Assembly: GCF_014841135.1 (NCBI RefSeq)
Contig: NZ_JACYTN010000004.1
Span: 186,001-250,000 of the forward strand
Reading direction: 5' to 3'
DNA: 64,000 nt
Source of the DNA: Paenibacillus arenosi
GTDB taxonomy: Bacteria > Bacillota > Bacilli > Paenibacillales > Paenibacillaceae
Shown here: piece after piece, positions 26,727 through 35,546 of the stretch
How positions within the stretch are numbered: position 1 is the first letter of the stretch
Layout of the letters: each line of letters starts with the position of its first letter
The notes under the pieces: generated by a model
The model's database searches: none
What the model was told of the DNA's origin: nothing
The model's input: the letters and a program-made list of their open reading frames with translations, nothing else
Program-made: the position numbers and the translations under genes

Positions 26727-26753
26727 AAGAAGGAGCTACCATCGCTCCTTCTT
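26727..26753. terminator. Bidirectional terminator
   Basis: A ten-bp stem (AAGAAGGAGC/GCTCCTTCTT) with a 7-base loop lies between the convergent marR and SRPBCC genes, with an A run on one side and pyrimidines on the other. Confidence 0.8.
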
Positions 26754-26771
26754 CCCTATTTCAACCTTAAC

Positions 26772-27269
26772 TTAGCCTGTATAGCTGATTTTCCCCGTTT
26801 CCACTAGTTCTTTGAGTCCCATGAACATCAAATTCCATCCATGCTCAGTGCCATCATGATATTCCGTCACCGCTTTTTGAATATCTGCCTCTGTCCAATT
26901 CGGTTCATGGCGAACGTTAATATGCTGGGTAAATGTCATATCGCAGCCTTGCTGTGTTTCCGCAAGCTCAACGACAATCGTATCTTCATCTTCACTAAAC
27001 TGTGGCATTTTAAAAGTAAACACCAGCTTGTATGGAGTGTCTATTTCACGGTATGTTCCAATCGCTCTGTAATCTACACCGCCTCGATGGTCAACAATTT
27101 CCCAATCCCCGCCTACTTCAGGGTTATTTCGTGCGACCTTGTTTGTTCCTTCTAACGTAAATAGCCATTTTCTCATCTGCTCATCGTTTACCCATGCATC
27201 AAACACTTTCTCAGGCGCTACATCGAAACTTCGCTTCATCGTTAACGTCGTTATTGAATATTGACTCAT
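26772..27269 (-). CDS. SRPBCC / AHSA1-like domain protein
   Basis: A 165-residue protein with the START-like helix-grip fold of the AHSA1 family: MKRSFDVAPEKVFDAWVNDE at about 12-30, GGDWEIVDHRGG, then EIDTPYKLVFTFKMP, and a long C-terminal helix with HGWNLMFMGLKEL. Such proteins bind hydrophobic ligands in the cytoplasm; the ligand is unknown. Start behind AGGGGAG. It is transcribed alone. Confidence 0.85.
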   Translation of the reverse strand: MSQYSITTLTMKRSFDVAPEKVFDAWVNDEQMRKWLFTLEGTNKVARNNPEVGGDWEIVDHRGGVDYRAIGTYREIDTPYKLVFTFKMPQFSEDEDTIVVELAETQQGCDMTFTQHINVRHEPNWTEADIQKAVTEYHDGTEHGWNLMFMGLKELVETGKISYTG

Positions 27270-27401
27270 ATTAACTCCCCTCTATCTCAAAAAATGTACA
27301 ATAAATAAATTTATCCAAAATTTTAATTCCATTACACAACTCGTCTACCTGTATTTAAATTATAACCTATGTAAAAGACATCATTCAAAATCCAAAAATG
27401 T

Positions 27402-27424
27402 AAAAAGGACGCCCTATGGCATCC
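27402..27424 (-). terminator. Terminator of the GNAT gene
   Basis: On the minus strand GGATGCC pairs with GGCGTCC and is followed by TTTTT. Confidence 0.7.
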
Positions 27425-27441
27425 CTTCACCTTCTGCATTA

Positions 27442-28017
27442 CTATTCCTTTTGAAGCTTGTAGCAATGATGCAGCTCGTTGTCGATCATCACATCACTGT
27501 GAAAGTGAAAGCCACACTTTTGGATCACTTTGTTGGACGAGACGTTACGGATGTGCGCGATAGCAATAAGCTTTTCAACTTGCGTATTTTCAAATAAATA
27601 CGTAATCAGCCCCCGCGCTGCCTGCGTCGTGTATCCTTTATTCTGATATTGTTCGGAGATTCCATAAAAAATTTCTCGATTTGGCGGTGATAGTTCATCC
27701 TTAATACCTGTCCCACAAATACCGATAAATTCTCCGGTTTCCTTCAGTATAATCCCTAGTCTCAGTCGATACTGCTCAGGATCTCCTGTTCTCGAAATCG
27801 CCTCAAGGAAACGCTCGTTCTCTGGTATTTCATAATTCGTAAACCACTCTTCCCGCTGCTCCTTGGGTACATTCCATCCCGTCAAAAATTCATGAAAATG
27901 AGGCTGCCAAGTAAGCTTGTGCAGTGCATCTACATCCTCAATTTGATACTCCCGTAAAATGATATCTTTGCACTCTATCGTTAATTTGCTAATGCTTCTA
28001 TTTTGTAAATGACTCAT
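27442..28017 (-). CDS. GNAT N-acetyltransferase (RimJ/RimL type)
   Basis: The start is ATG 28017, six bases after AGGAGG; the two earlier in-frame ATGs are too close to, or upstream of, that site. The 191-residue protein shows the RimJ/L-like pattern: DIILREYQIEDVDALHKLTW, GEFIGICGTGIKDE, IFYGISEQYQNKGYTTQAAR (acetyl-CoA binding Q/R-x-x-G-x) and ASNK-like VSSNKVIQKCGFHF. It acetylates an unknown amine or protein N terminus. Confidence 0.88.
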   Translation of the reverse strand: MSHLQNRSISKLTIECKDIILREYQIEDVDALHKLTWQPHFHEFLTGWNVPKEQREEWFTNYEIPENERFLEAISRTGDPEQYRLRLGIILKETGEFIGICGTGIKDELSPPNREIFYGISEQYQNKGYTTQAARGLITYLFENTQVEKLIAIAHIRNVSSNKVIQKCGFHFHSDVMIDNELHHCYKLQKE

Positions 28018-28222
28018 TGTCATCCTCCTAGTAATATAGAAGAAATACAAAGCAGCTAATATTTCAGAAATGATCATCACAGGAACATGCAGTAATCCAC
28101 AAGGATTCACCGCATAAAGTGATGGATAACACTACGCTTTGCATCCTTGTAATCGTTAAATGATTGAATATTTGATTTAACCCATTACAAAGTTGTTGGC
28201 ATAATATTAATCCTCCTCATTA

Positions 28223-28516
28223 TCAAATACTATTGCCTTTGCGAAGCTTCAACGTTTTTCTTTCAGTTGGGCCATCAAACATGCCTTCTGGAAGCTCCAA
28301 GCCAGCAGCATTAAAAATAGTAAAGCTAACCGCATCTTTCGATGTAGAGATAGCCGCGGCGTATTTTCCATTTTTCAAAAAATGTGGTTTCTTATACTGA
28401 ATCCGTTCCGTTACTTCCGGTATAGCCTGATGGACAACTTCGCGCAAGTTCGCGGATAGTTCCACCTGCCATGGCTCTTTTATTGCAGCGATAAAATCGA
28501 TTACTTCCTGACTCAT
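28223..28516 (-). CDS. DUF1801-domain protein
   Basis: A 97-residue protein with the YdhG/DUF1801 pattern: EVIDFIAAIKEPWQVELSAN, a helix with REVVHQAIPEVTERIQYKKP, then FLKNGKYAAAIS and a short C terminus. Small proteins of this family (frataxin-like fold, as in YdhG/Fra) have been linked to iron handling; that role is not evident here. Start behind GGGGGAGAGGG. It is not obviously in an operon. Confidence 0.85.
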   Translation of the reverse strand: MSQEVIDFIAAIKEPWQVELSANLREVVHQAIPEVTERIQYKKPHFLKNGKYAAAISTSKDAVSFTIFNAAGLELPEGMFDGPTERKTLKLRKGNSI

Positions 28517-28633
28517 TTTCCCTCTCCCCCTTAAACATCGATTAGATTTTCTTTTACAGGATAAACAATTTGTTCGACGTAAGTTAATATATTCCTTTTA
28601 TTCATTTCCTTCTGCTACACGCCTACATATAGA

Positions 28634-28668
28634 AACAGCCCCCACTTTATAAAAAGTGAGGGCTGTCA
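28634..28668 (-). terminator. Terminator of ahpC-ahpF
   Basis: A stem of about 12 bp (AGCCCTCACTT/AAGTGGGGGCT on the minus strand) is followed by TTTCTAT, 55 bases after the ahpF stop. Confidence 0.75.
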
Positions 28669-28720
28669 TCCCAGCTTACCTATCAATCGATAGAAAGCCG
28701 TTACTTATTAACGATATGAA

Positions 28721-30250
28721 TTAGTTACGAATCATATAATCGAATGCACCTAGAGCTGCCGTTGCACCGGATCCCATCGAAATAATGATTTGCTTGTACG
28801 CACTGTTTGTGCAGTCACCAGCAGCAAATACACCAGGGATGCTCGTAGCGCCATGGCTATCTACGATAATTTCGCCCATACGATTGCGTTCAACCGTATC
28901 CGCTAACCAGTCTGTGTTTGGTACAAGACCGATTTGGACAAATACACCTTGCAGCTCGACATGCTTCTCTTCGCCTGTTGCACGATCGATGTACGTAAGG
29001 CCTTCAAGCTTATCTGTTCCTGTCAATTCTTTCGTTTGCACATTTTTCAGAACGGTAACGTTCGGCAAGCTGTATAGGCGGTCTTGCAATACAGAATCCG
29101 CTTTAAGCTCTGGAGAGAACTCAAGAACCGTTACATGCTTAACGATACCAGCAAGATCAATGGCTGCCTCGATACCAGAGTTACCTCCGCCGACAACTGC
29201 AACATCTTTGCCTGTGAACAATGGACCATCACAATGCGGGCAGTAAGCTACACCTTTGTTCTTGAACTCCGCTTCACCTGGAACGCCCATATTTCTCCAA
29301 CGCGCACCTGTAGAAATGATAACTGTTTTACTTTTCAGAACCGCACCATTTTCAAGTTCGATCTCGATGAACTCGTTTTTGTCTAGACGCTTCGCACGCT
29401 GTGTTTTCATCACATCGATGCCGTACTCTTTTACTTGCTCTTCGATGCTAGCAACAAGCTTAGGACCTTCTGTATACTTCACGCTGATGAAGTTCTCGAT
29501 GCCCATTGTATCATTGACTTGGCCGCCGAAGCGCTCAGCAACGATACCTGTACGAATACCTTTACGCGCTGCGTAAATCGCCGCACTTGCACCAGAAGGA
29601 CCTCCACCGACAACAAGTACATCATAAGGAGCTTTATTATCAAATTCAGACGCATCAGGACCAGTACCCAATTTAGCAAGGATATCTTCAATTGTTGTAC
29701 GACCGCTTTCGAAGAACTCACCGTTGAGGTATACGCTTGGCACAGCCATTACGTTTTTGCTTTCTACCTCATCTTTGAATACAGCACCATCAATCATCGT
29801 ATGAGAAATACCAGGATTGAAAATACTCATCAAGTTCAATGCTTGCACCACGTCAGGACAGTTGTGGCAGCTCAAGCTGATATAAGACTCAAAAGTGTAT
29901 TCGCCTTTAATGCTCTTAATTTGGTCGATTACACTTTGATCCACTTTAGGAGCTCTGCCGCTCACTTGAAGCAACGCAAGCACTAGGGAAGTGAATTCAT
30001 GTCCAAGCGGTGTACCTGCGAACACAACACCTGTGTCTTCGCCAACACGGTTTACGCTGAAGCTTGGTGTTCTATCCAAATCTGCCTTTTCTACCGAAAT
30101 CATAGCAGACATGCTAGCAAGCTCATCTACAAGAGACATCATCTCTGTAGATGCTGCATCATCACCCTCGCTCACTTTAATGACGATGTTGCCTTCCAAT
30201 AGTTGAAGATATTGCTCTAATTGTTGTTTGATATCCTGATCCAATGCCAT
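28721..30250 (-). CDS. ahpF: Alkyl hydroperoxide reductase subunit F
   Basis: 509 residues from ATG 30250 (AAGGAGG upstream). The N-terminal tandem thioredoxin-like domain (about 1-195) has the redox pair SCHNCPD near 128. This is followed by the FAD domain (VVGGGPSGASAAIYAARKG, about 213-231), the NADH domain (VVGGGNSGIEAAIDLAG) and the thioredoxin-reductase disulphide CPHCDG near 336-341. It passes electrons from NADH to AhpC for peroxide removal in the cytoplasm. It is downstream of ahpC (gap 117 bases) and presumably in the PerR regulon. Confidence 0.97.
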   Translation of the reverse strand: MALDQDIKQQLEQYLQLLEGNIVIKVSEGDDAASTEMMSLVDELASMSAMISVEKADLDRTPSFSVNRVGEDTGVVFAGTPLGHEFTSLVLALLQVSGRAPKVDQSVIDQIKSIKGEYTFESYISLSCHNCPDVVQALNLMSIFNPGISHTMIDGAVFKDEVESKNVMAVPSVYLNGEFFESGRTTIEDILAKLGTGPDASEFDNKAPYDVLVVGGGPSGASAAIYAARKGIRTGIVAERFGGQVNDTMGIENFISVKYTEGPKLVASIEEQVKEYGIDVMKTQRAKRLDKNEFIEIELENGAVLKSKTVIISTGARWRNMGVPGEAEFKNKGVAYCPHCDGPLFTGKDVAVVGGGNSGIEAAIDLAGIVKHVTVLEFSPELKADSVLQDRLYSLPNVTVLKNVQTKELTGTDKLEGLTYIDRATGEEKHVELQGVFVQIGLVPNTDWLADTVERNRMGEIIVDSHGATSIPGVFAAGDCTNSAYKQIIISMGSGATAALGAFDYMIRN

Positions 30251-30367
30251 TTGATAATCCTCCTTAAAATGTTCGATAATGATGCCAAGTAACATGGTCT
30301 ACTCATACTGCTGCTGAACAAACGCTTCTATATACATTCGACTTCGTCGACTTTATGACAAGGTTGC

Positions 30368-30931
30368 TTAGATTTTTCCTACAAGGTCAAGGTTTGGCTT
30401 CAATGTTTCGCCGCCTTCTTGCCATTTCGCTGGGCAAACTTCGCCTGGGTTGTTGCGAACATATTGTGCTGCTTTAATTTTGCTAATAAGAGCACTTGCA
30501 TCACGGCCAATGCCGCCTGCTGTAATTTCAACTGTTTGGATAACTCCGTCTGGATCGATGATGAACGTTCCGCGATCAGCAAGACCTTCGGATTCGATCA
30601 ATACATCGAAGTTACGGGAAATAACATGGGATGGATCGCCAATCATGATGTATTCTACTTTACCGATTGCTGGCGAGCTTGCATGCCATGCTTTATGCGT
30701 GAAATGAGTATCTGTAGATACGGAATATACTTCAACGCCAAGTTGTTTCAACTCTGCGTATTGATTTTGCAAATCTTCAAGCTCTGTCGGGCAAACGAAT
30801 GTGAAGTCTGCTGGATAGAAGCAAACGATGCTCCATTGACCTTTGAAGCTTTGCTCTGTAACATCTAGGAATTTCCCGTTTTGAAATGCAGTTGCTTGGA
30901 ATGGTTGAACCTCTGTATTGATAAGTGACAT
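30368..30931 (-). CDS. ahpC: Alkyl hydroperoxide reductase subunit C (peroxiredoxin)
   Basis: A 187-residue typical 2-Cys peroxiredoxin. The peroxidatic Cys is in [18 protein letters not shown] (about residue 47), and the resolving Cys in [11 protein letters not shown] (about 166). It reduces hydrogen peroxide and organic peroxides with AhpF. Start behind AAGGAG. Two boxes matching PerR sites flank its promoter (31026-31086). Confidence 0.97.
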   Translation of the reverse strand: MSLINTEVQPFQATAFQNGKFLDVTEQSFKGQWSIVCFYPADFTFVCPTELEDLQNQYAELKQLGVEVYSVSTDTHFTHKAWHASSPAIGKVEYIMIGDPSHVISRNFDVLIESEGLADRGTFIIDPDGVIQTVEITAGGIGRDASALISKIKAAQYVRNNPGEVCPAKWQEGGETLKPNLDLVGKI

Positions 30932-31025
30932 ATATAAAATCTCCTTTGCTAGATGGTTTCTAAGTTGATTAAAAAGCTAATTTAGAACGCCAGAGCAGCT
31001 TACGCTGTGCATTCCGCATCGCTCT

Positions 31026-31086
31026 TTATAATGATTATTATTTACTATGAAGTACAAACTGTCAAGCTTTTTTATAATCATTCTAA
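31026..31086 (-). promoter_or_regulatory. ahpC promoter flanked by two PerR-type boxes
   Basis: TTATAATGATTATTA (31026-31040) and TTATAATCATTCTAA (31072-31086) each differ at one base from the PerR consensus TTATAATNATTATAA. Between them, on the minus strand, TTGACA (complement of 31060-31065) serves as -35 with AATAAT-type sequence 17 bases on. One box lies near -50, the other over the -10/start region. PerR repression relieved by peroxide is inferred from these matches. Confidence 0.85.
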
Positions 31087-31143
31087 AATGAGAACCTTTT
31101 TCAGTGGCGAAATAGTGACGGAGAATCACTTGCTCTTACATAG

Positions 31144-31185
31144 AAAACGAGCGACATCAGATCAAAATCTGAAAAGCGCTCGTTT
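31144..31185. terminator. Candidate hairpin
   Basis: AAACGAGCG (31144-31152) pairs with CGCTCGTTT (31177-31185), and an inner TCAG/CTGA pair extends it. It lies between the divergent ahpC promoter and the isochorismatase gene, with no gene clearly ending here. Confidence 0.35.
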
Positions 31186-31348
31186 CGGCTATAGCTTTAT
31201 TTAAATAGTGATGTATCAACTGCTCATACTGAACAAATGAGTTGTCTTATAGAAACAAGCGTTTTCTAGCTAGCTTTTGTAGTTAACCCGTTTAACTTGT
31301 CTCTAACGCCTGTTACAATGATAAAGAAACTAAAGGAAGTGTTACTTC

Positions 31349-31873
31349 ATGAAACAGGCACTCATTGTCATTGATATGCAAGAAATCTTCTTTAACTATC
31401 CCCAGAACCATTTACTACATAACGAACTAGTCGTTTCCAATATTAACGAGCTAATTAAACAAGCCCGCGACAAACAAATTCAAGTGATCTTCATTCAGCA
31501 TACAAGCCAAGACGAGCAGCACCTTATGTCTGAAGGGAAAGAAGATTGGAAGCTTCATAAGAACTTACACGTCTCCTCTAATGATAAAATCATTCAAAAA
31601 TCAAAGTTCGATTCCTTCTATCAAACAGAACTGTTAGACTATTTAAAAGCCAATGAAATCGAACAGCTTATTTTTGCAGGTGCACAAACGGAGTTTTGTC
31701 TTGATACCACCATTAGAGCTGCGCTTAGCTTAGGTTATCAACATAATCTACTCTACAAAGGGACACACAGCACGATCAATGGCGCAGCGCTGCAAGCTGG
31801 CGACATTATACATCATCATGAAGCAACATGGAATAATAGATTCTTAACGGTTATGGATGAGATAAAATTATAG
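31349..31873 (+). CDS. Cysteine hydrolase, isochorismatase family
   Basis: A 174-residue protein with the catalytic triad of the family: Asp in LIVIDMQEIFF (residue 9), Lys in IIQKSKFDSFYQTEL (about 88) and Cys in GAQTEFCLDTTIRAALSLGY (about 118). Members hydrolyse isochorismate, nicotinamide or other amides; the size and motif suit a YaaI/YecD-like hydrolase with unknown substrate. Start behind AAGGAAG. It is a single gene with its own terminator. Confidence 0.9.
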   Translation: MKQALIVIDMQEIFFNYPQNHLLHNELVVSNINELIKQARDKQIQVIFIQHTSQDEQHLMSEGKEDWKLHKNLHVSSNDKIIQKSKFDSFYQTELLDYLKANEIEQLIFAGAQTEFCLDTTIRAALSLGYQHNLLYKGTHSTINGAALQAGDIIHHHEATWNNRFLTVMDEIKL

Positions 31874-31891
31874 ATAACAACTTAAAGCATA

Positions 31892-31918
31892 AAGGACGGC
31901 TAACTGCCGTTCTTTTTG
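31892..31918 (+). terminator. Terminator of the isochorismatase-family gene
   Basis: GGACGGC/GCCGTTC stem with a 5-base loop, followed by TTTTT. Confidence 0.85.
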
Positions 31919-31931
31919 CTGCTCCTATATA

Positions 31932-32600
31932 TCAACGCCTAGCACTCCCTAACGATAACGTTTTTAGCTCATCCAATCGATTAATAACGATATCTGCATG
32001 AGCCAACTCATCTTCTTGAGCAAAATCAAAATTACATCCTACTGCTATCAAGCCGTTCTCCTTCGCTGCTTTGATATCGGATATTCGATCTCCAACTACA
32101 ACTGCATCTTTAATTTTGTATTTCTCCATAATAGACCGCACCAAATCGCTCTTATTTTGCGACTGTATATGCTGTATACTACATGTTTCTGTAACCCACT
32201 GATCTAACTTATAGTAGTTTACTATCGCATGTAAATATTCAATTTCTCCATTGCTTGCTATGTATATCGGATAATTTTTCTCTTTAAAGTATTGCATAAC
32301 TTCTTCTACATAAGGATACAGAGCACCGTTTCCACAATGAATATGGGCAATCAATTTCTCACGGAACCATACATTTGCTTGTTGTCTGACTTCATCATCA
32401 TGCTCGGGTAGCAACGTCTCCCACACTACCGGTAAAGGGACGCCCATAATGGCACGGTACTTTTCTATCGGAGTTTCCGTTTCATCCCCCCATAACTGTA
32501 ATAATCGTAAATGATCAAATGTGTCACGAAGAGAAATCTCTAAAATTTTATCGGTTTGAAATAAGGTACCATCCATATCAAAAATTACGGATAAAGACAT
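31932..32600 (-). CDS. HAD-superfamily phosphatase
   Basis: ATG 32600 follows AGGAGGG; the frame upstream to 32666 lacks a ribosome site. The 222-residue product has HAD motif I VIFDMDGTLFQTD at residues 5-17, motif II IYIASNGEIEYL, a Lys in QNKSDLVRSI and motif III/IV VVVGDRISDIKAAKENG. An inserted helical cap (about 20-90) makes it a C1-type phosphoglycolate-phosphatase-like enzyme. Substrate unknown. Confidence 0.9.
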   Translation of the reverse strand: MSLSVIFDMDGTLFQTDKILEISLRDTFDHLRLLQLWGDETETPIEKYRAIMGVPLPVVWETLLPEHDDEVRQQANVWFREKLIAHIHCGNGALYPYVEEVMQYFKEKNYPIYIASNGEIEYLHAIVNYYKLDQWVTETCSIQHIQSQNKSDLVRSIMEKYKIKDAVVVGDRISDIKAAKENGLIAVGCNFDFAQEDELAHADIVINRLDELKTLSLGSARR

Positions 32601-32816
32601 TGTGCTCCCTCCTAATATGATAAGCATTTTTCGTACAAAGAATGAATTCCCAATTGAGCATACCATATTTATTTATACAAAAAATCACAACAGAACTTTC
32701 GATTATGTCGATGAGTCAACTTGTAACCGTCACTCGCCAGCACCTATGTTATTTGATACTTATCGCCCAATTTACTAAAATAGAATGTAGGCTTTAACTA
32801 TTGGAGGTTTCTACTT

Positions 32817-33287
32817 ATGTATCGTAAATCAGAAGATTTTATTGAAGATTGGATTGCTTCTTCTGCTGGAACTCTTTCCGTCATGAAAGCAATTACAGAT
32901 GATAAAATGGAGTATTCCATTGTAGAAGGACATAATTCCTTAGGATGGCTTGCTTGGCATTTGGTTGGTGCTGGTGGATTTTTCGGGCAGCTTGCAGGCT
33001 TACAAATTCCTGCAGCAGCTCCAGATACATCGATGCCGAGTTCAATGACAGCTATCATTGAAAAATACGAGGAAGTCATTGAAGCATACAAAAACGAAGC
33101 AGTAACATTAACAGATGAAAAACTAACGGAAGAAGTAAATGGATTTATGGGTCCAATTGCAAGAGGCAAGTTGCTGCGAACGCTAATCGATCACCAAACC
33201 CATCATCGTGGGCAAATGACCGTACTGCTTCGTCAAGCAGGTTTACCTGTACCTGGTGTTATGGGTCCAACTAAAGAAATGCAATAA
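32817..33287 (+). CDS. DinB-family protein
   Basis: A 156-residue four-helix-bundle protein with the DinB metal triad. One His is in SLGWLAWHLVGAG (about residue 48), two more in LIDHQTHHRGQMTVLLRQAG (about 129 and 133). Members bind nickel or zinc and are often damage-inducible or act as thiol-dependent enzymes (bacillithiol transferase relatives). Start behind TTGGAGGTTT. No SOS box was recognised upstream. Confidence 0.9.
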   Translation: MYRKSEDFIEDWIASSAGTLSVMKAITDDKMEYSIVEGHNSLGWLAWHLVGAGGFFGQLAGLQIPAAAPDTSMPSSMTAIIEKYEEVIEAYKNEAVTLTDEKLTEEVNGFMGPIARGKLLRTLIDHQTHHRGQMTVLLRQAGLPVPGVMGPTKEMQ

Positions 33288-33303
33288 AACCTACGCAAAT
33301 AAA

Positions 33304-33345
33304 AACCGGCTTACGTCGTCCTTAAGGATGATGTAAGCCAGTTAT
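33304..33345. terminator. Convergent terminator
   Basis: A long stem (AACCGGCTTACGTCGTCC against GGATGATGTAAGCCAGTT, mostly paired) with a short loop lies between the DinB gene and the minus-strand ABC operon. Confidence 0.75.
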
Positions 33346-33394
33346 TGTTTTATCATTTGTTTTATCATTTGTTTTAGCATGAATTTTATATAGT

Positions 33395-34117
33395 TTAATC
33401 TTTAATACGCACTTCTTTCGTTAATAACCTTATGGCCGCAATTACACCAACAATGAGTATTGCACTAATCAGCACCGCTAGCCATGTGGAAACTTCATAT
33501 ATATTCATCAATTTGTACAGTGGAATTGGTACACTCTCCCCCCATATCCCACTCTGAATGAAGACAATCAATACAGTAATCGCGATGAACACCATTCCCA
33601 GCCAAACATTCAAACGATAAAATCCAGCTGCTATAAACCAGCCAACGACATAAAACAAAATAACATCAAATACAATTTTCACATAGAACATAATGGGTAC
33701 ATGTAGGTTTCTTTCTAGTCCAAGTATATTCATAATCAAAGATTCGAGTCCGTATAATATAGCTACGGCAGCAGTAAAGCTCAATGACAAATACAAAATG
33801 GATTGTACTGTGCCCTTATAATAATCCCGCCTTGTTACCCCGTTAGAGACAAAGTATTTAATAAACCCGCCCATAGAGAGTAAACCACAGATTAAGAAAA
33901 AGACTTTGGAGGAGGTTAATGCACTATTTAAAATTGACCAGCCAACTTCCCCCTGTATCAGTGCAGAGTGCGACAACTTCACCTCATCACCTGTATAATA
34001 CGTTACTACTGCACTTCCTATATGCAAGACTACAAGAATGCCTATATACCAGAGCATCCAAGACCCTATCGTATGAAACATGGATAATCCAACTACAGTA
34101 GATTTATTTTTCTTCAT
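33395..34117 (-). CDS. ABC-2-like membrane permease
   Basis: A 240-residue protein with six hydrophobic segments (near 15-40, 65-85, 105-130, 145-170, 175-190 and 210-230) and no large soluble domain. It overlaps the ATPase stop by four bases (ATGA) and is last in a GntR-ATPase-permease operon of the YtrA-type (B. subtilis ytrGABCDEF, induced by cell-wall antibiotics). It would form the membrane part of that transporter; the substrate is unknown. Confidence 0.8.
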   Translation of the reverse strand: MKKNKSTVVGLSMFHTIGSWMLWYIGILVVLHIGSAVVTYYTGDEVKLSHSALIQGEVGWSILNSALTSSKVFFLICGLLSMGGFIKYFVSNGVTRRDYYKGTVQSILYLSLSFTAAVAILYGLESLIMNILGLERNLHVPIMFYVKIVFDVILFYVVGWFIAAGFYRLNVWLGMVFIAITVLIVFIQSGIWGESVPIPLYKLMNIYEVSTWLAVLISAILIVGVIAAIRLLTKEVRIKD

Positions 34118-34989
34118 TGTTTATCCTCCTTCGTCAAATGAATAAACAATTCTTGAAGCGTAATCGGCCCTAAAGTCAGCTGCATAGCTTTCGCTTCTTC
34201 TCTTTCCTGTTCAGACAATTGACCATAAATCATAGCTAGCTTCGTACCTCCAAGCACTTGTTCCTTCAAAATATGCTTCCCCTGCACAAAGTAATCGACC
34301 TGTTCGACCGCCCCTGTCACAGATACTCCACTCTCACGCAAAGTTTCCGCTTCTTCATGCAAAATGAGCTCCCCTTGATCGATGATCAATACTTCTTCAA
34401 ACATAGACTCCATCTCGGAAATTAAGTGAGTAGAAAGAATGATCGTCCGCGGATGCTCCATAAAATCATTCAGTACTTCCTCATAAAAAATTTCTCTCGC
34501 CGAAGCATCCATCCCTAAATAAGCTTCATCAAAAATCGTAATTGGACAGCGACTCGCTAATCCAATAATGGCATGAAGAGCTGATTGCATACCTCGTGAT
34601 AGTTTGGACACTTCCGTATCCGTTGGAAGCTTAAAGCGTTTGATGAGTCGTTCCGCATAGTCCATATCAAAGTTCGGGCGAAAGATAGATACATCTTTAA
34701 TGTACGTTGGTGCCTTACCCGTTTCATCGTCCAATTTTACATCTCTAATAAAAATAATTTGTTCCATCACCTGTGCATTTTCAAAAACATGTTCTCCGTC
34801 AACCTTAATACTGCCAATTGTCGGCTTCACAAAAGCTGCTAAAACAGACAACAAAGATGTTTTTCCCGCACCATTCCGTCCAAGTAAACCATAAATTTTA
34901 TTACCTTCTAATTCGAAGGAGATGTTCGTTAAGACTTGCTTATTTTGAAATTTAAGCGACATCTTGTCAGCTTTAATTTTCTGTGTCAT
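34114..34989 (-). CDS. ABC transporter ATP-binding protein (YtrB/CcmA type)
   Basis: A 291-residue ATPase: Walker A GLLGRNGAGKTSLLSVL (about 34-50), signature KLSRGMQSALHAIIGLA (about 138-154, with R in place of G), Walker B PITIFDEAYLGMD, and H-loop ILSTHLISEMES. The C-terminal 80 residues form an extra regulatory tail. The start is ATG after AGGGATGA, and the gene follows the GntR repressor immediately. The MTQKIKADKMSLKFQNKQVL opening resembles the YtrB-like ATPases of cell-envelope stress operons. Confidence 0.88.
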   Translation of the reverse strand: MTQKIKADKMSLKFQNKQVLTNISFELEGNKIYGLLGRNGAGKTSLLSVLAAFVKPTIGSIKVDGEHVFENAQVMEQIIFIRDVKLDDETGKAPTYIKDVSIFRPNFDMDYAERLIKRFKLPTDTEVSKLSRGMQSALHAIIGLASRCPITIFDEAYLGMDASAREIFYEEVLNDFMEHPRTIILSTHLISEMESMFEEVLIIDQGELILHEEAETLRESGVSVTGAVEQVDYFVQGKHILKEQVLGGTKLAMIYGQLSEQEREEAKAMQLTLGPITLQELFIHLTKEDKQ

Positions 34990-34992
34990 TCG

Positions 34993-35367
34993 TCATCCCT
35001 GCCTTTCTTTCATGGTATCCATCATATTTTTTATTTCCTCGACTGAAATACCGAGTTTTTCTGCCTCATGCAGCATACTCCATACATACTGTTCTTGAAA
35101 TGCTTGCTTTCTTTGTTCTCGTAGCATCTGATATGCCCCCGCAGCAACAAACATGCCGACACCTCTTTTCTTATAAAGGATCCCTGCATCTACAAGCTGA
35201 TTAAATCCCTTCAACACAGTCGCTGGATTGATCTTGTAATAAGCAACAAGTTGATTCGTGGATGGTGCCTGATCCTCCTCTTTCAAGTTCCCATTCACAA
35301 TGTCATCCTCAATCATTTCCCTAATCTGCTGAAATATCGGTTTATTCTCATCTAATGACGAACGCAT
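34993..35367 (-). CDS. GntR-family regulator, YtrA subfamily
   Basis: ATG 35367 follows GAGAGGAGG; the frame upstream to 35397 contains that site. The 124-residue protein has a winged helix at about 10-75 (PIFQQIREMIEDDIVNGNL, then QAPSTNQLVAYYKINPATVL) and a short helical dimerisation tail, the size that defines the YtrA subfamily controlling ABC transporter operons. It is first in the operon and is expected to repress it through the inverted repeat at 35407-35434. Confidence 0.9.
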   Translation of the reverse strand: MRSSLDENKPIFQQIREMIEDDIVNGNLKEEDQAPSTNQLVAYYKINPATVLKGFNQLVDAGILYKKRGVGMFVAAGAYQMLREQRKQAFQEQYVWSMLHEAEKLGISVEEIKNMMDTMKERQG

Positions 35368-35406
35368 AGTCGGCCTCCTCTCGTTCCTCATTTGCATGTT
35401 AGTGTT

Positions 35407-35458
35407 ATGGTTAGTTGGTTATGTAGTTAACCATATATCTAATTGTATGTAATGTCAA
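35407..35458 (-). promoter_or_regulatory. Promoter and operator of the GntR-ABC operon
   Basis: On the minus strand TTGACA (complement of 35453-35458) is followed after about 17 bases by a TATATGG-type -10 region. It overlaps an inverted repeat, ATGGTTA/TAACCAT (35407-35413 and 35428-35434), with an inner AACC half. This position suits an autorepressor site. Confidence 0.65.
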
Positions 35459-35499
35459 GCGTGTTTGGCGGAAGTGGCTGCCGATTCGACAAAGAAAAG

Positions 35500-35532
35500 C
35501 AGAAAAACTCCATCCCACTAAGGGACGGAGTT
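35500..35532 (-). terminator. Terminator of the NRPS/PKS operon
   Basis: On the minus strand AACTCCGTCCC pairs with GGGATGGAGTT (one mismatch) with a 5-base loop, followed by TTTTTCT. It lies 15 bases after the GT2 stop and marks the end of the biosynthetic operon. Confidence 0.85.
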
Positions 35533-35546
35533 CCTCCTTGTAACAG

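Noticed and set aside
29435-29986. Plus-strand frame of 183 residues inside ahpF
   Set aside because: It is antisense to a fully conserved AhpF; its sequence is rich in Cys, Thr and Arg without any family pattern.
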